A stretch of DNA of 64,000 nt from Pseudomonas silvicola (GTDB taxonomy: Bacteria; Pseudomonadota; Gammaproteobacteria; Pseudomonadales; Pseudomonadaceae): NCBI RefSeq assembly GCF_026651855.1, contig NZ_CP093281.1:310001-374000 (forward strand), read 5' to 3'. The translations under genes and the position numbers were made by a program. Of this stretch, positions 1-10,243 are shown piece by piece; positions within the stretch are counted from its first letter, which is position 1, and every line of letters starts with the position of its first letter. The notes under the pieces were generated by a model. That model made no database searches. It saw only the letters and a list, made by a program, of their open reading frames with translations, and had not been told where the DNA came from.

Positions 1-665
1 ATATTGTTGCATTGGCCATTTTGGCTGCGTCATCGATTAACGCCCAGGCACAGTCGGTAGATATTACCGTTACGGGAACCCTGCTCCCCTCATCTTGCAC
101 CCCGACGCTTTCAAATGGTGGAGTAATGGATTGGGCTACCATTCAGGCGGTGATCTCAAATATAGTGAATATACGTATTTGAATGCAAAAACTATCACAC
201 TTTCAGTTGCCTGCGATGCTCCGACTGCTGTGGCGATTGAGGCAACCTCCCTTCGTCCGGGTTCAGTCGCTGGAGCGGTTGCAGAAAGTGCAGGGGGATC
301 GGCTATCTTCAGGGGGAGGCTGGTATAGTCAGAGCAACTTGGGCTGGGCTTGGCAGGGACTGATAAGATTGGCGGCTACGCGTTAGGTATTAATACGTTA
401 AGGAAAATGGCACCTCTTGACGCCGCATTCCGGGATAACCAAAGGGCTTGGCAGAATGTGGCTTCAGGCACCTCTATGTGGAATTCGGTTCTGGTAATCG
501 CGCCAGATCACGCCGGTTGCAGCAGGATCTATCGTGCCACAAGCTATCGAAAACCTCACCATGAATGTGACAGCCCAGCCATATATTAATAAAGCCTCTG
601 AGTTGGATTTGAGCTCCGAAATCACGCTTGATGGCCTGGCTAATTTCGAACTGATTTATCTGTGA
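1..665 (+). CDS. DUF1120-type fimbrial subunit, 5'-truncated by window edge and frameshifted
   Basis: The N-terminus lies outside the window: the first bases already encode the hydrophobic end of a signal peptide, followed by the mature start SVDITVTGTLLPSSCTPTLS. The pattern 'xVTGTxxPxSCTPTL' followed by 'ITLSVACDAPTAVAIEA' and 'KIGGYALGI' is characteristic of DUF1120 secreted proteins, which I know from chaperone-usher clusters. The C-terminus is ANFELIYL, nearly the same as in the next gene, so the two are paralogues. The frame changes near 145, 300-345 and about 500. The cysteine pair (SCTP and VACD) would form the subunit disulphide. Family call is firm; the role as a structural pilin is inferred from context. 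Confidence 0.75.
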
Positions 666-695
666 TGATCAACGTAACTTAATTTACGAGAAAAA

Positions 696-1392
696 ATGAT
701 GAAATTGAAAACCTCTTTCTGCTCGCTGGCTATGCTGGCGGCGATGATCAACCTCACAAGCTCAGTCTGTAGATGTCAGTGTGATCGGTACAATTAAACC
801 AGCGGCTTGTACGCCAGTTTTAACGGATGCTGGCGTTGTAGATTATGGTAATATCTCTGCGAATACATTAAGTACAACAGGTTATACCGTGCAACCGGCT
901 AAAAATATTGCAATGACCATTACGTGTACAGCACCAACAAAATTGCGCTTGCAGCAAAATCGATGCGACTCAATACGACTCCGGGTGTAACGACAGAGTC
1001 TGCTGTGGGTGTAGGTACGAGCACTGCTGGAGTAGTTTATGGTTCACATGTTGTCGGGCTGGGCTCAACGACAGCCGGTGAGAAAATTGGTGGATACTCT
1101 CTTCTGATGAAAGATATTAAATTAGAGGGATCGTCTGCAGATCTTGATTTTAAGTGATACTGATGGTGCCAGTTGGTCCGCCGGCGGAGCGCAAAATTCC
1201 ATGTATGCAGTATTGAATCCAACACCACGACAGATGTCTTTTGCAACCACAGGTGGTGTGACACCTGTAGAATTTACAACGATGACCGGCAACATTAGCG
1301 TTCAGGCATTTATCAATAACAAGACTGATTTGAATATTGATCATGCAATTAAGCTTGATGGCCAAAGTAGTATAGAACTAATTTATCTTTAA
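696..1392 (+). CDS. DUF1120-type fimbrial subunit, second copy, frameshifted
   Basis: Start ATG at 696 follows an A-rich leader (ACGAGAAAAA) 30 bp after the previous stop. The protein has a signal peptide, then VDVSVIGTIKPAACTPVLTD, VDYGNISA, NIAMTITCTAPTK and EKIGGYSLLM, and ends ELIYL as the upstream paralogue does. Frame breaks occur near 775 (shortly after the signal peptide), near 945 and near 1140. It would be exported to the periplasm and handed to the downstream chaperone. A terminator follows directly, so the two subunit genes may form a high-abundance transcript separate from chaperone and usher. That last point is inference. Confidence 0.78.
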
Positions 1393-1410
1393 TATCTTTT
1401 CGTATTGTTA

Positions 1411-1441
1411 AAAGGCCCTGGTATCTAACAAGGCCTTTTTT
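1411..1441 (+). terminator. Rho-independent terminator after the two subunit genes
   Basis: AAAGGCC at 1411-1417 pairs with GGCCTTT at 1432-1438 and runs into a T tract, starting 19 bp after the stop codon. The loop is 14 nt, which is long. It may attenuate rather than fully stop transcription into the chaperone-usher genes. Confidence 0.7.
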
Positions 1442-1605
1442 TATGATTCAGGCCCTCTAAGTAATTTCCTACAGGTTAGTAATCCTTTCCTGCTGGGTGA
1501 TCAATGTAAATAGCATAATTTTCCCATTGCATCACTGTGGTTAGTTGATGCGATTGATTAATACATTGTCGCTGTGATTGGCGCATTTAATTAGTGAGGT
1601 AAATA

Positions 1606-2312
1606 ATGAAGTTCTCTTCTTTAATTAAAGGTGGCGCAGCAGCGCTTTACCTGTCCACATCAGCATCTTGGGCGACAGGAATGGTTCCCGAAACTTCCGT
1701 CGTTATTATCGAACAAAAAGATGGCGAGGGTGCTATTAATGTTAAAAATACAGATGCTAATCCCGTGTTACTGGTCTACTACGCTAAAGAATATTAAAGG
1801 CGATAATGTTACGTCTTTATTGAGTGTTACGCCACCAGCAGCGCGCGTTGATAGCAATAAAAATCAACGCGTACGTTTTATTATGACAGATAAGACTCCG
1901 CTTAAAACTGAGCGCCTTGGACGTGTCTATTTGAAGGAGTTCCTCCACAGAAAAAAGGTGAAAATGTCGTTCAGAGAATGACAGTTCCCGCCAGAATTTG
2001 CCTGTGCTTATTCGTCCAGCAAATTGCCGCGTGATGATGCACCCCTGGAAACGTTTAGTGTGGAAACATAACGGTAATCAACTGACAGTGAGCAATGATT
2101 CACCTTATGTAGTTCGCCTTAATCAAGCTGTGCAAACGTTGCCTGATAATGTGACCTGGAGCTTGCCAGAAAGCTATATTCTGCCCGGGCAACATCTGAC
2201 GTTGAAGCCGGATGAAGGAAAAAAATCAAGCACTGCTAACAGTGTACGTCTGGCACCTGCTACAACCTGGGGTTATGCCGTCAAAAGCTACGATGCACTG
2301 ATTGTAAGGTGA
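1606..2312 (+). CDS. Periplasmic fimbrial chaperone (PapD-like), frameshifted
   Basis: Start ATG 1606 has the RBS GTGAGG about 8 bp upstream. After a signal peptide (to about residue 25) the sequence shows a PapD-type two-domain chaperone: VNVKNTDANPVLLV-like first strands, then a frame change near 1780, 'SVTPPAARVDSNKNQRVRF' (the edge strand with the anchoring basic residue), a further change near 1940, and 'LPVLIRPANL' followed by the second Ig domain 'NDSPYVVRL'. The C-terminus AVKSYDALIV ends in a stop that overlaps the usher start (GTGA), showing translational coupling. Predicted job: folding DUF1120 subunits in the periplasm. The assembled length of about 235 residues is normal for the family. 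Confidence 0.85.
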
Positions 2313-4691
2313 TTTCTGTGGCTAAACGATCAATTGGCTATTGCTTCACACCTGTCGCAGTAGCAGTGATGTTGGCAGTGAGCCCCACTGTAGCTTTAGC
2401 CGAAGACAAAACGGTGTTCGACGAACAGACATTGCGCGCGTTGGGCTTTGATCCTCGCATGGCGGCTCAATTTGCGGAAGCGCCACGATTTATGGCGGGC
2501 GAAAGTCGTGTGGCATTGAAAGTGAATGGTAGCGATCGCGGGCGTTTAACGATGCGTTTTAATGAAACAGGTCAACCTTGTGTTGATGGTGAGTTCATTA
2601 GCTGCTGGTTTGAAAATGCCATCAGGAATGATGAAGGACGCTAGCTGCTTTGATTTAAAAATGGCATGGCAGCAGGCCGAATGGTTATTAAATTCAAACG
2701 AAAGCAGTGTTGAATTAGTTTTACCGGCGGAGGCTGTGTCAATACAGAGCGATGAACACACTTCCTGGCATCATGGTGGTATTGCAGGTTTAGTTAACTA
2801 TGATGCCCAATATAGTGGCAGTCGTGGAGCAATTGCAGGGCTGGAATTCATGCAGTTGGCAACCGAAGCAGGTTTCAACGCGAGTGACTGGATTGTTCGC
2901 AGTCGCCAGACATTTACGCGTTTTAACGGTGTCGATAATGTGAATCATGAAGCCGCTTATGCACAACGTACTTTTGCGGGTTTAGGCAAAGTCATGCAGG
3001 CGGGTCAGATTAGTTTGGGCAACTCCATGTTTGGTGCAGGCCAGGTACGAGGTGTCCAATTTCTCCCAGAACAAGCTTTGCAAAAAAGTAACTGATGGTC
3101 CGGTTAGTGGAAGTGCATTCTGACAGCCAGTCTGTAGTTGAAGTACGACAATCCGGGTGCTGGTCTATAGCACTACCGTTCCTGCCGGACCATTCCGGCT
3201 GCGGGGATTTGCTAAACACCCAGCGATTTAGAGGTGTTCAACGCCAGTGAGGGTACGCAACGTAAATTTATTGTGCCTGCTTCCAGTCTATTGCTCAATG
3301 GCAGTGTTATCTCCCCAGGTTGGTCTTTTGGTATCGGTAAACTTGAGCAGCAAGGAAGTCGCGAAGCGCCTCTATTGGTGACGGCAGCCAATGGATGGCC
3401 ATTATTACCGTGTGCGTAAATGCAGGGGGTTAGTGGGTTCTGATCCATGCGCTTTGCTGCTAATGTTAATCAATTATGGCAACGCAGCTAACTCAACCTG
3501 CAAATCACGGCGCAGGATGGGCGAGCATGGCCAGCCGGGCGTACTCAGGCGAACATGATGTTCGGCCAGCCTATTACTGAGAAAATTACCGCCAGTTTGG
3601 GTGTGAGCCGGCAAACTATTGGATATCATAACGAGCGGATGCGTTATCCCCCGAGAAGCAAACCAACAATGGGCGTACCCGAGACCAAATCAGTGTTGGC
3701 TTAGGTTGTCGTGCAGATTACCTCGGCATCACTTTCATGGGCCTCGTAGTAATACCTTTAATGGCGATGCTGTGAATTACTTACGTACCACAGTTGGAGC
3801 CGAGCGTTCGGTCGCGCTTATGTTGGTGTGAGTCTTGAGAAAGACAGTGGTGGGCGCTATCGCGATAGCGATAAACGTGCATATCTGACTCTCAGTTTGC
3901 CACTGGGTAGCAATCGCAGCATCAGCAGTTACATTTCATCTAACGAGAAAAACACTCGAGGTGGACTGCGTTACAGTGAACGTTTAAGCCAGGACCGAGG
4001 CTTTAGCCTTTCAACCGAGCGTGATTTCGAACTCGCCGTACACGGGAACGGCGGGGCAGTAGATATGGCAACTCCTGTTAGTTTAGTCAGTGCCAGCATT
4101 ACGAGTAATTCGATAATTACACGAGTTATTCTGCACGTGCTAGTGGCATTAGTAGGCACATGACGGTGGGGTTACCCCGTCAGCATACCGAGTTGGTGAT
4201 ACTTTCGGTGTCGCCAAAGTCGGTGAAGAGAAGGGGTTAGGCTCAGTACTCCCCTCAGGGCCTGGACTGGGATGGTCGGGATAATGGTTTTGCCATCGCT
4301 TAGCAGTTTCCAACGCTCCACTATTCAAGTGGATACTCGTTCATTGGCAAAAAACGTTGATATTGATAATGCCTGGAATGAAACCGATGCCGCGCGCGGT
4401 TCGGTAAGCTCTATCCATTTCAATGTGGTACGAACTCGGCGTGTTTTAGTCTCGGTTAATGACCAGAATGGAAAAGCACTGCCATATAGCGCCAGTGTGT
4501 TTGATCAGGACGGTATTCATCTCTGTGGTGGGTGAAAACGGCATATTTTTATTCCCGATGCTGAGAATGCGCGAAAAATGGATGTGCAAATGTCAGGGAA
4601 AACCTTATGTAGTTTTAGGCTTTCACTGGAAAACGCCCCCTCAGGTAATGAGCTTTACGAAAATTCCAAAGCTATTTGCCGCGTTGAGTGA
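2309..4691 (+). CDS. Outer-membrane fimbrial usher (PapC/FimD superfamily), multiply frameshifted
   Basis: A GTG start at 2309 overlaps the chaperone stop. A signal peptide ending near ALAEDK precedes the usher N-terminal region ('LGFDPRMAAQFAEAPRF' and 'RVALKVNGSDRG'). A long beta-barrel region follows in at least eight frame segments, for example 'SRQTFTRFNGVDNVNHEAAY' and 'LTLSLPLGSNRSISSYISSN'. The C-terminal plug-like 'GKALPYSASVFDQDG' motif and an end in AICRVE complete it. About 790 residues when joined, the usual usher size. The N-terminus is of the 'RFxxGxxxVxLxVNG' type, not the classical FimD 'NxxFL' type, so it probably belongs to a less-studied usher clade. No part appears missing, only out of frame. 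Confidence 0.82.
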
Positions 4692-4701
4692 TGAGACAAT
4701 T

Positions 4702-5273
4702 ATGAATTTTAAAAAATTATCATTAGTGTTATTCGGCACATTTTTTAGCCTGTCGAGTTTTGCTAGTGAAATGAGTGATGTTTCGCAGTCTGTTATGCCA
4801 ATTGACCCGAGATGTAATATATCTGTCGGTGATAGTGCCATTGATTTTGGCATGTTATCACGTGGACAGTTGCAACGTGATAACAAAACATTTAGTCCGG
4901 CACACGTGTGCTGATGCTGAATGTTGTCTGTCCCGATGCGCAGTTAATAAAAATGATTGCACAAGGACTGTCGGATGAAAGCGGAAATATTCGATATGGT
5001 ACAGCGGGAAGATTAAAACTTAAATTGAGTGACGCCTGGTTAGATGGTCGTTCAGTTGCACTGATTGATGTCACTGATGATAGGAATACTCCACAGTCCC
5101 AGATTTCATTGAAAGCAGGGACACGTTTTTCTGCCTGGGTAAACGGGGCTGCTGCGATGGGTAAAAACTTTCAAGCGAAACTTGAGATTGTCCCTGTGAT
5201 GGAAGATCGTGCTGCTCGTGTAAGGCAAATAACGACTAGCAATGCTTATTTCTCAATTGAAATGAATAAATAA
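4702..5273 (+). CDS. Third fimbrial subunit or tip protein, DUF1120-like, frameshifted
   Basis: Start ATG 4702, 10 bp after the usher stop. The signal peptide ends SFASEMSD. The mature part has 'DPRCNISVGDSAIDFGMLSR', a typical pilin-like first strand with Cys, then a single frame change near 4910, then 'LNVVCPDAQLIKM' (second Cys) and a C-terminal beta-rich domain ending AYFSIEMNK. About 190 residues. Its position after the usher suggests a minor or tip subunit. I do not see a separate lectin domain, so adhesion is only inferred. Confidence 0.68.
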
Positions 5274-5364
5274 TTTAGTGATTTGAAGGGCTTGCATTGA
5301 ATTCGACTAGAGCTGGTTTTCATCATGCCTGACTCTACCCGACTTGTCATTGATAGGATACGCC

Positions 5365-7711
5365 ATGACAAAAAAGTATGTTTAATTTATCTTTTATACC
5401 TTTCGATTATCTCAACTGCTTCTGCAGAAAGAAATCCCCAACCTCCTATATTCATAGGCTCTACGCACCTTATCATCACTAATGCGTCTATTATCGCAGC
5501 GGGTACTCAGCGAGGCGTTGAAATATATAATCCTCAGGGAGTGGGCCGCGGGTAGTATCCATCTCGATGACAGCGATATTATTACAGAGCTAGGTGACGG
5601 TATTTACCTGCTCAGCGGGATGCAATACTAAAAAATGTGACAGTCCGAGCTAGTGGGAAAGGCATTAGCGTTAATGTATTTTCCAAATTAGCTTCGCATT
5701 AACAGTAGCATCCGCACAAAGAACAATCGTGCAGATGGTATGTGGCTGGCAAGCGGCGGCACTCTTTCTGCGATCGACGCGTCCAATATTACTACAATGG
5801 GTGATATCATGCCCTCAACGCGCAGTGCAGCAAAATACTAATGTTGACAATTGTTTGGTATCGACGTGCTTGATTACGGGCTTTACAGTGAGAATGAAGT
5901 CAGTGGGCAACATACCATCACCACGCAAGGCACCAGTGGTGGCGTATTTGCCGCGCGCGGCGGGTGATCTCATTAATGAACACCACGATTACCACTGCAG
6001 GAGATGGCGCGGCCGGACTGCTGGCTATCGGCTCAACCATCCAAGGGTGATGGGTTAACCGTGACTACCCTCGGGAGTGATGCGGCGGCGGGCTGGGTAC
6101 GTGAGGGTAATCTGACGCTGAGCAACGGAAACTCAGTGCTAACAGTAGTAGCGGTATCGGTTTACTGATGACGTCGGGTATCAACGGTATTGTCAGCGAT
6201 ATCACGCTGGACAATACCCAGGTCAACAGTAGTGGCAATGTATTACAGGGCAACAGCAATGCCTTAGCCGCAGTCACCGCCTGCCATGGCTCGGTACTCA
6301 CCGGTAACGTCCGCACTGACACCACCAGCCGCATCGCTCTTGCATTGAACAGTGGTTCCTCGCTGGCAGGTACGGTGACCGGTTTAGACAGCTTCAGTAT
6401 TGATGGCAGCAGTCGCTGGTTGCTCAATGGCGACTCATCACTCAACCAGCTGAATAATAACGGCACCGTAACCTTTAGTGACGCACCATCCGGCTTTAAA
6501 ACTCTCGCGTTAAGTACGCTCAGCGGTAACGGCGGTTTCGTGATGAATAAGTATTGCTGCGCTGAGTGCCGATCGTATTGATGTCAGCGGTGATATCAGC
6601 GGCTCACATCTACTGTCGGTGAAGAACAGCGGTGCAGAACCCAGTGCACCAGATGGCATCGTGACACTGGTGACCAGTGGCGGTGGCGCGGGAGTCTTCA
6701 GACTGGCCGGCGGTGCAGTGGACGCCGGGGCATACCGTTACGCCTATGAAAGCGGTAATAACTGGGTGTTAGCGGCGAAGACCAACAGTGGGGGAGCGCT
6801 GTTGCCATCGCCCACCGCCGCCAGCGCTCTGGGTCTGGTGAACGCCATTCCCACCGCATGGTACAGCGAACTGAGTACCTTACGCAGCCGTCTGGGTGAA
6901 GTGCGTGAAGGGAACCGTGAGGGCGGAGCATGGATTCAAACCCGTGGCAGCAAAACGCGGGTCGATAATCAGGCCGGTGTGGCGTATCAGCAAAATCAGC
7001 AGAGTGTGACCCTTGGCGTGGACAGCGCGCGTGCGGTGGAATCCGGTCAGGTGATCAACGGTTTGTTCAGCGGTATCAGCAATAGCGATCTGGATTTCAG
7101 GGCAGCACCGGTAGCATCAACAGCTTCTATCTGGGTTGCCAGCAGTTAGGTTGCACAGGACGGTTGGTTTACCGACAGCGTGCTGAAGTTGATAACGCAA
7201 CAACCAAATGCTAAATGATGTCGGACGGTGAACGCAGCAAAGGTGGATTTAGTGTGCCGCACTGGGTCTTTCCTTTGAGGCGGGACGCAAACTGCAACTT
7301 GATGATGGCTGGTTCGTTGAGCCGTCGGCACAGTTGAGCACGTTGTGGGCGAAGAGTGATAGTTTCTAACGCTTTGAGTAATGGCCTGGCTGCCCGTAGC
7401 GAGGAGAGGTTCACGCTCGCAACAAGTTGCGCTGCGGCGTCGTGGGCAAGTCACTGACCTTATCCCGGGGCGCAGTTAACGCCGTGGGTACGGTTATCAG
7501 CGATTCAGGAGCTGTGAAAACAACAACCGCATGACCCTTAACGTCAGCGTTCAGCAATGATCTGGCCGGTACGCGCGCAGAGATGACATTGGGGATGTCT
7601 GCTCCAGCAGCTTCAACCTGATCTACAGCTTTATACCGAAGCAGCGACCAGCAAGGACGGCATATGAACAGCCCGTGGAATGCGGCTTTCGGTGTGCGCT
7701 GGAGCTGGTAA
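5365..7711 (+). CDS. Autotransporter with pertactin-like passenger (type Va secretion), multiply frameshifted
   Basis: ATG 5365 begins a signal peptide (LIYLLYLSIISTASAE after an early frame change near 5380). An in-frame alternative start lies at 5325. The passenger is a repetitive beta-helix rich in Ser/Asn/Gly, with the pertactin-type segment 'GSSLAGTVTGLDSFSIDGSS', 'WLLNGDSSLNQLNNNGTVTF' and the linker 'AASALGLVNAIPTAWYSELS'. 'LRSRLGEVREGNREGGAWIQ' opens the 12-strand barrel. The gene ends AAFGVRWSW; the final aromatic residue fits the BAM signal of autotransporters. Breaks cluster in 5540-6160 and 7090-7660. About 780 residues if repaired. Likely a surface adhesin; substrate unknown. Confidence 0.8.
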
Positions 7712-7847
7712 TCACGGATATCCGGCGGCATCTTGTCGCCGGAATTTTACTCAACAGATAAGTACTTCCTACAGCAGATACAGCGTTCGCGGTAATGATA
7801 AGCACAAGGACGTTTATTCATCCTCTGAAAGGAAACATCAGAACGCC

Positions 7848-8471
7848 ATGAAAACCGCCATTATTATCAATGACCACCCAGACCATTGCCGCGAATCGCG
7901 GTTGATGCGCTGAAAAACAGCGGCATCGCCGTCTTGGCTGACTGCTTGCCTGAGGTTGAAGCGCTGATCAGGTTCAACGACGGTGTCCGGACTTGCTGGT
8001 GGTCAATCTCATCAACAACATCGAAGGATTAACGCTGCTGTCCGCATTTCGCGCACTCAGTGGTGCCATGAAAATTTTGGTGATAGCGACACCGCACAGT
8101 GGGCATTTCTGCGCAGCGTTGTTGGACGCGGGCGCCGATGGCTATGTCACGCCTCGGATCAAATCAGCGAATTCAAAGAGGCGGTGCGCATGGTAATGCG
8201 CGGCTACAGTTTCGCCCCAGCGCAGGATTTTCCGACGGCAGCCCATCGTCGCTATGGCGCCAGTGATGAGCAACGCTTACGCATGCTCTCCGCGCGCGAA
8301 ATGACGGTGTTGATTTTGCTGGCAAAAGGCATGGGCAATAAACAGATAGGCGCGCAACTGTCGCTCAGTGAAAAAACCGTCAGCACCTATAAACATCGCC
8401 TCAAATTAAAGCTGAACATTACCTCCGTAGTGGAACTCATTGACTTCGCGCGCCGCTATCATTTGCTGTAG
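7848..8471 (+). CDS. LuxR/FixJ-type response regulator (FimZ-like), frameshifted
   Basis: ATG 7848 has the RBS GGAAAC-like region upstream. The N-terminal receiver-like domain has an acidic pocket 'IIINDHPD' at residues 5-12. The strand that normally ends in the phospho-accepting Asp reads 'LLVVNLINNIEG', with Asn in that place. The C-terminus is a clean GerE/LuxR helix-turn-helix: 'LSAREMTVLILLAKGMGNKQ' followed by 'LSEKTVSTYKHRLKLKLNI'. Frame changes lie near 7900, 7990 and 8155. Position directly after fimbrial and autotransporter genes suggests control of these surface structures, as FimZ does for type 1 fimbriae. The missing Asp suggests phosphorylation-independent action, if the base calls are right. 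Confidence 0.78.
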
Positions 8472-8535
8472 CATCACTCACAGTCTTAATCAGAGCCCTC
8501 CAGGCATCGAACAGCATGACGATGTGCCGTGAGTG

Positions 8536-8596
8536 GTTGATGAATGGGTGATTGACGAACCCCATTGCAGCACCCAATCAACAACCATTCATCAAC
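8536..8596. repeat. 12-bp perfect inverted repeat in the regulator/small-gene gap
   Basis: GTTGATGAATGG at 8536-8547 is exactly complemented by CCATTCATCAAC at 8585-8596 with 37 bases between. The surrounding 8472-8695 gap holds no gene I can support. It could be a transcript-end hairpin of the regulator gene or a binding site; there is no T tract. Confidence 0.45.
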
Positions 8597-8695
8597 AGCC
8601 CTCAATCAGTGGTGCACCTCAGCGAATAGTGCACGAATTCAAACAAATTTATCGGTAACGTACTCAGCTTCATCCCTTTACGGAACCACAGTTGT

Positions 8696-8910
8696 ATGAA
8701 AAATCTGTCAAAGCTGGTTATCACTTTAGGCCTGTTTTTAGCCGTCAGCGCTCAGGCGGAAGCGCAAGGATGCCTGAAAGGCGCGATGATTGGTGCCGCA
8801 GCGGGGCATGTTGCGCACCATGCCGTGATGGGCGCGGTAGGGGGCTGTCAATAATACATGGCCAGTAAGAAGCAAAAGAAGCTGAAGCCAAACAGCAGCA
8901 ACAAAAGTAA
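8696..8910 (+). CDS. Small exported glycine/alanine-rich protein, frameshifted
   Basis: ATG 8696 starts MKNLSKLVITLGLFLAVSAQ, a good signal peptide ending AEAQ. A short Gly/Ala/His-rich segment follows with two cysteines (QGCLKG at the start, VGGC near residue 50). A frame change just after the second Cys, near 8850, should restore 'MASKKQKEAEAKQQQQK', a charged Lys/Gln-rich tail ending at the TAA at 8908-8910. About 70 residues. The Gly-xxx-Gly spacing resembles glycine-zipper proteins of the envelope. Function unknown; present as a free-standing gene with its own spacing on both sides. Confidence 0.55.
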
Positions 8911-9005
8911 TTGGCAGATAAACGCTTCCGGTTTAACGTGCTGACTGCAGATTAATCCGGAGGCGATGAGCATCATCGCCGCACATCAGGAATAGATCGC
9001 CCATT

Positions 9006-9508
9006 ATGATCACCATCGAGTCCGCTGACCCCCTCGCCCCTGAATCCCAACGTCTGATTGAACAACTTCACAGAGTTGGCGGCCATCACCGGGAACAACG
9101 GAAAGAGCCACTTTAATGCTGAAGCCTTGAATGAAAGACGCTCCATCTGGGTATTAGCAAAAGATCAGCAGGGGAGAGCGGTAGGATGTGCTTCACTGCG
9201 GCCGCTATCGCATGACATCGCAGAACTAAAACGCATGTATTCGGATCGCAGCGTATACGGCGTGGGGCGGCGCGTTAGAACATTTGCAACGGTGGGCCGT
9301 GAGTGTAGGCTTCGAAGAAATTCAGCTTTCAACACGCGCCATCAACACTCGCGCCGTGGATTTTTATCTTAAACACGGCTTTAAGCAGATTGAAAACTAC
9401 GGCCCGTATGTTGGTCGCACCGAATCCGTTTGTTTAAGCAGAACACTTGATCTTCACCTTATCTATTTGCATCCCACATCCACATCATCTGCGAAATCGC
9501 CTTGTTAA
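9006..9508 (+). CDS. GNAT-family N-acetyltransferase, frameshifted, stop uncertain
   Basis: ATG 9006 gives MITIESADPLAPESQRLIEQ, then a frame change near 9065. The body 'RSIWVLAKDQQGRAVGCASL', 'DIAELKRMYSDRSV', a break near 9275 around the acetyl-CoA loop, and 'FEEIQLSTRAINTRAVDFYL' then KHGFKQIENYGPY is a textbook GNAT fold (Q/RxxGxG/A loop region plus the C-terminal FYxxxGF motif). Substrate not deducible. The printed frame runs to 9508, but family members usually end soon after 'CLSRTLD' (about 9450). The overlap with the convergent TetR gene is therefore probably an artefact of one more indel. Confidence 0.72.
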
Positions 9509-10053
9509 GTTCCTCAATGCTGGCGCCGTCACGCGCCTGAATCGATAAACCAAACATGAAAGTGCTGAAGGATGCCGCCAGCGCGCGGACATCAACATCC
9601 TGCCGCAATTCGCCCGCGGCAACGGCACGCTCTATCGCGGCGGCGATTCCGGCTCGGGTACGATTGCGCGAGCGTGTCAGTGGTTCGGTCACGGCGGCAT
9701 GTTCGGCGGAGGTGGCGCTCATGGCACCAGGCCAACCATACATCCGGTTGGATATTTGGCCTGCTCATCTGCGCGGATCGGCGCAACGAGGTTCGGCTTC
9801 GCGCCCCGTCAGGCGGGTATCCCACAGGAATTCCGTTACCTGACCAAAGGTCGCGAGATAGCGCTGCACGCACTCACGGAACAGTGCCTCTTTCGAACCG
9901 AACGCGGCATAAAAACTGGGTGATGCCGTTGTTGATGCTGGCTTTGAGCTGGGTAAGCAGAAGTCGATTCGTCCTGCTGCAAAACAGATCCACATCGCCT
10001 GTTCGATCGCCTGGTCTCGATCAAATGTTCTCCGGGCGTCCCATCGTCGCCAT
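9459..10053 (-). CDS. TetR/AcrR-family repressor, frameshifted
   Basis: The start is an ATG at 10053 with a strong AGGAGG RBS. It gives MATMGRPEN, then frame changes near 10025 and 9940 in the helix-turn-helix. 'PSFYAAFGSKEALFRECVQR' is the diagnostic end of the TetR HTH ('FYxxFxSKExL'). The C-terminal ligand domain 'RAGIAAAIERAVAAGELRQD' and 'ALAASFSTFMFGLSIQARDG' follows after a break near 9780-9740. About 198 residues. It is divergent from an MFS transporter with a 190-bp shared region that contains palindromic sites, so it most likely represses both. The inducer is unknown. Confidence 0.82.
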
Positions 10054-10110
10054 CGCGTCCTCCTGTTTAATGCGTGCAGTGGATTACTATACTAAACGAT
10101 ACATAACTCG

Positions 10111-10152
10111 TTGACAAAGCGAACCTGCCTGACTAGTGTATCGATCGTTACA
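10111..10152 (+). promoter_or_regulatory. Candidate MFS promoter with overlapping TetR operator
   Basis: TTGACA at 10111-10116 is followed after 17 bp by TAGTGT (10134-10139), a plausible -35/-10 pair for the exporter. Overlapping the -10 is a 16-bp near-perfect palindrome at 10137-10152 (TGTATCGATCGTTACA, one mismatched pair). The half-site CGATACA recurs at 10097-10103 and 10216-10222. Such geometry fits a TetR-family operator that blocks RNA polymerase. Inference from pattern only. Confidence 0.55.
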
Positions 10153-10243
10153 TTAATCTAGATCGCTCCCTTTAACCTTAACAAGGCTACATTGCACGCC
10201 TAAATATATACCAGTCGATACATAAATGATTTCAGAAGGAATT

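Noticed and set aside
9556-10114. Long plus-strand frames opposite the TetR gene
   Set aside because: Arg/His-rich composition without a motif; shadows of the TetR gene.
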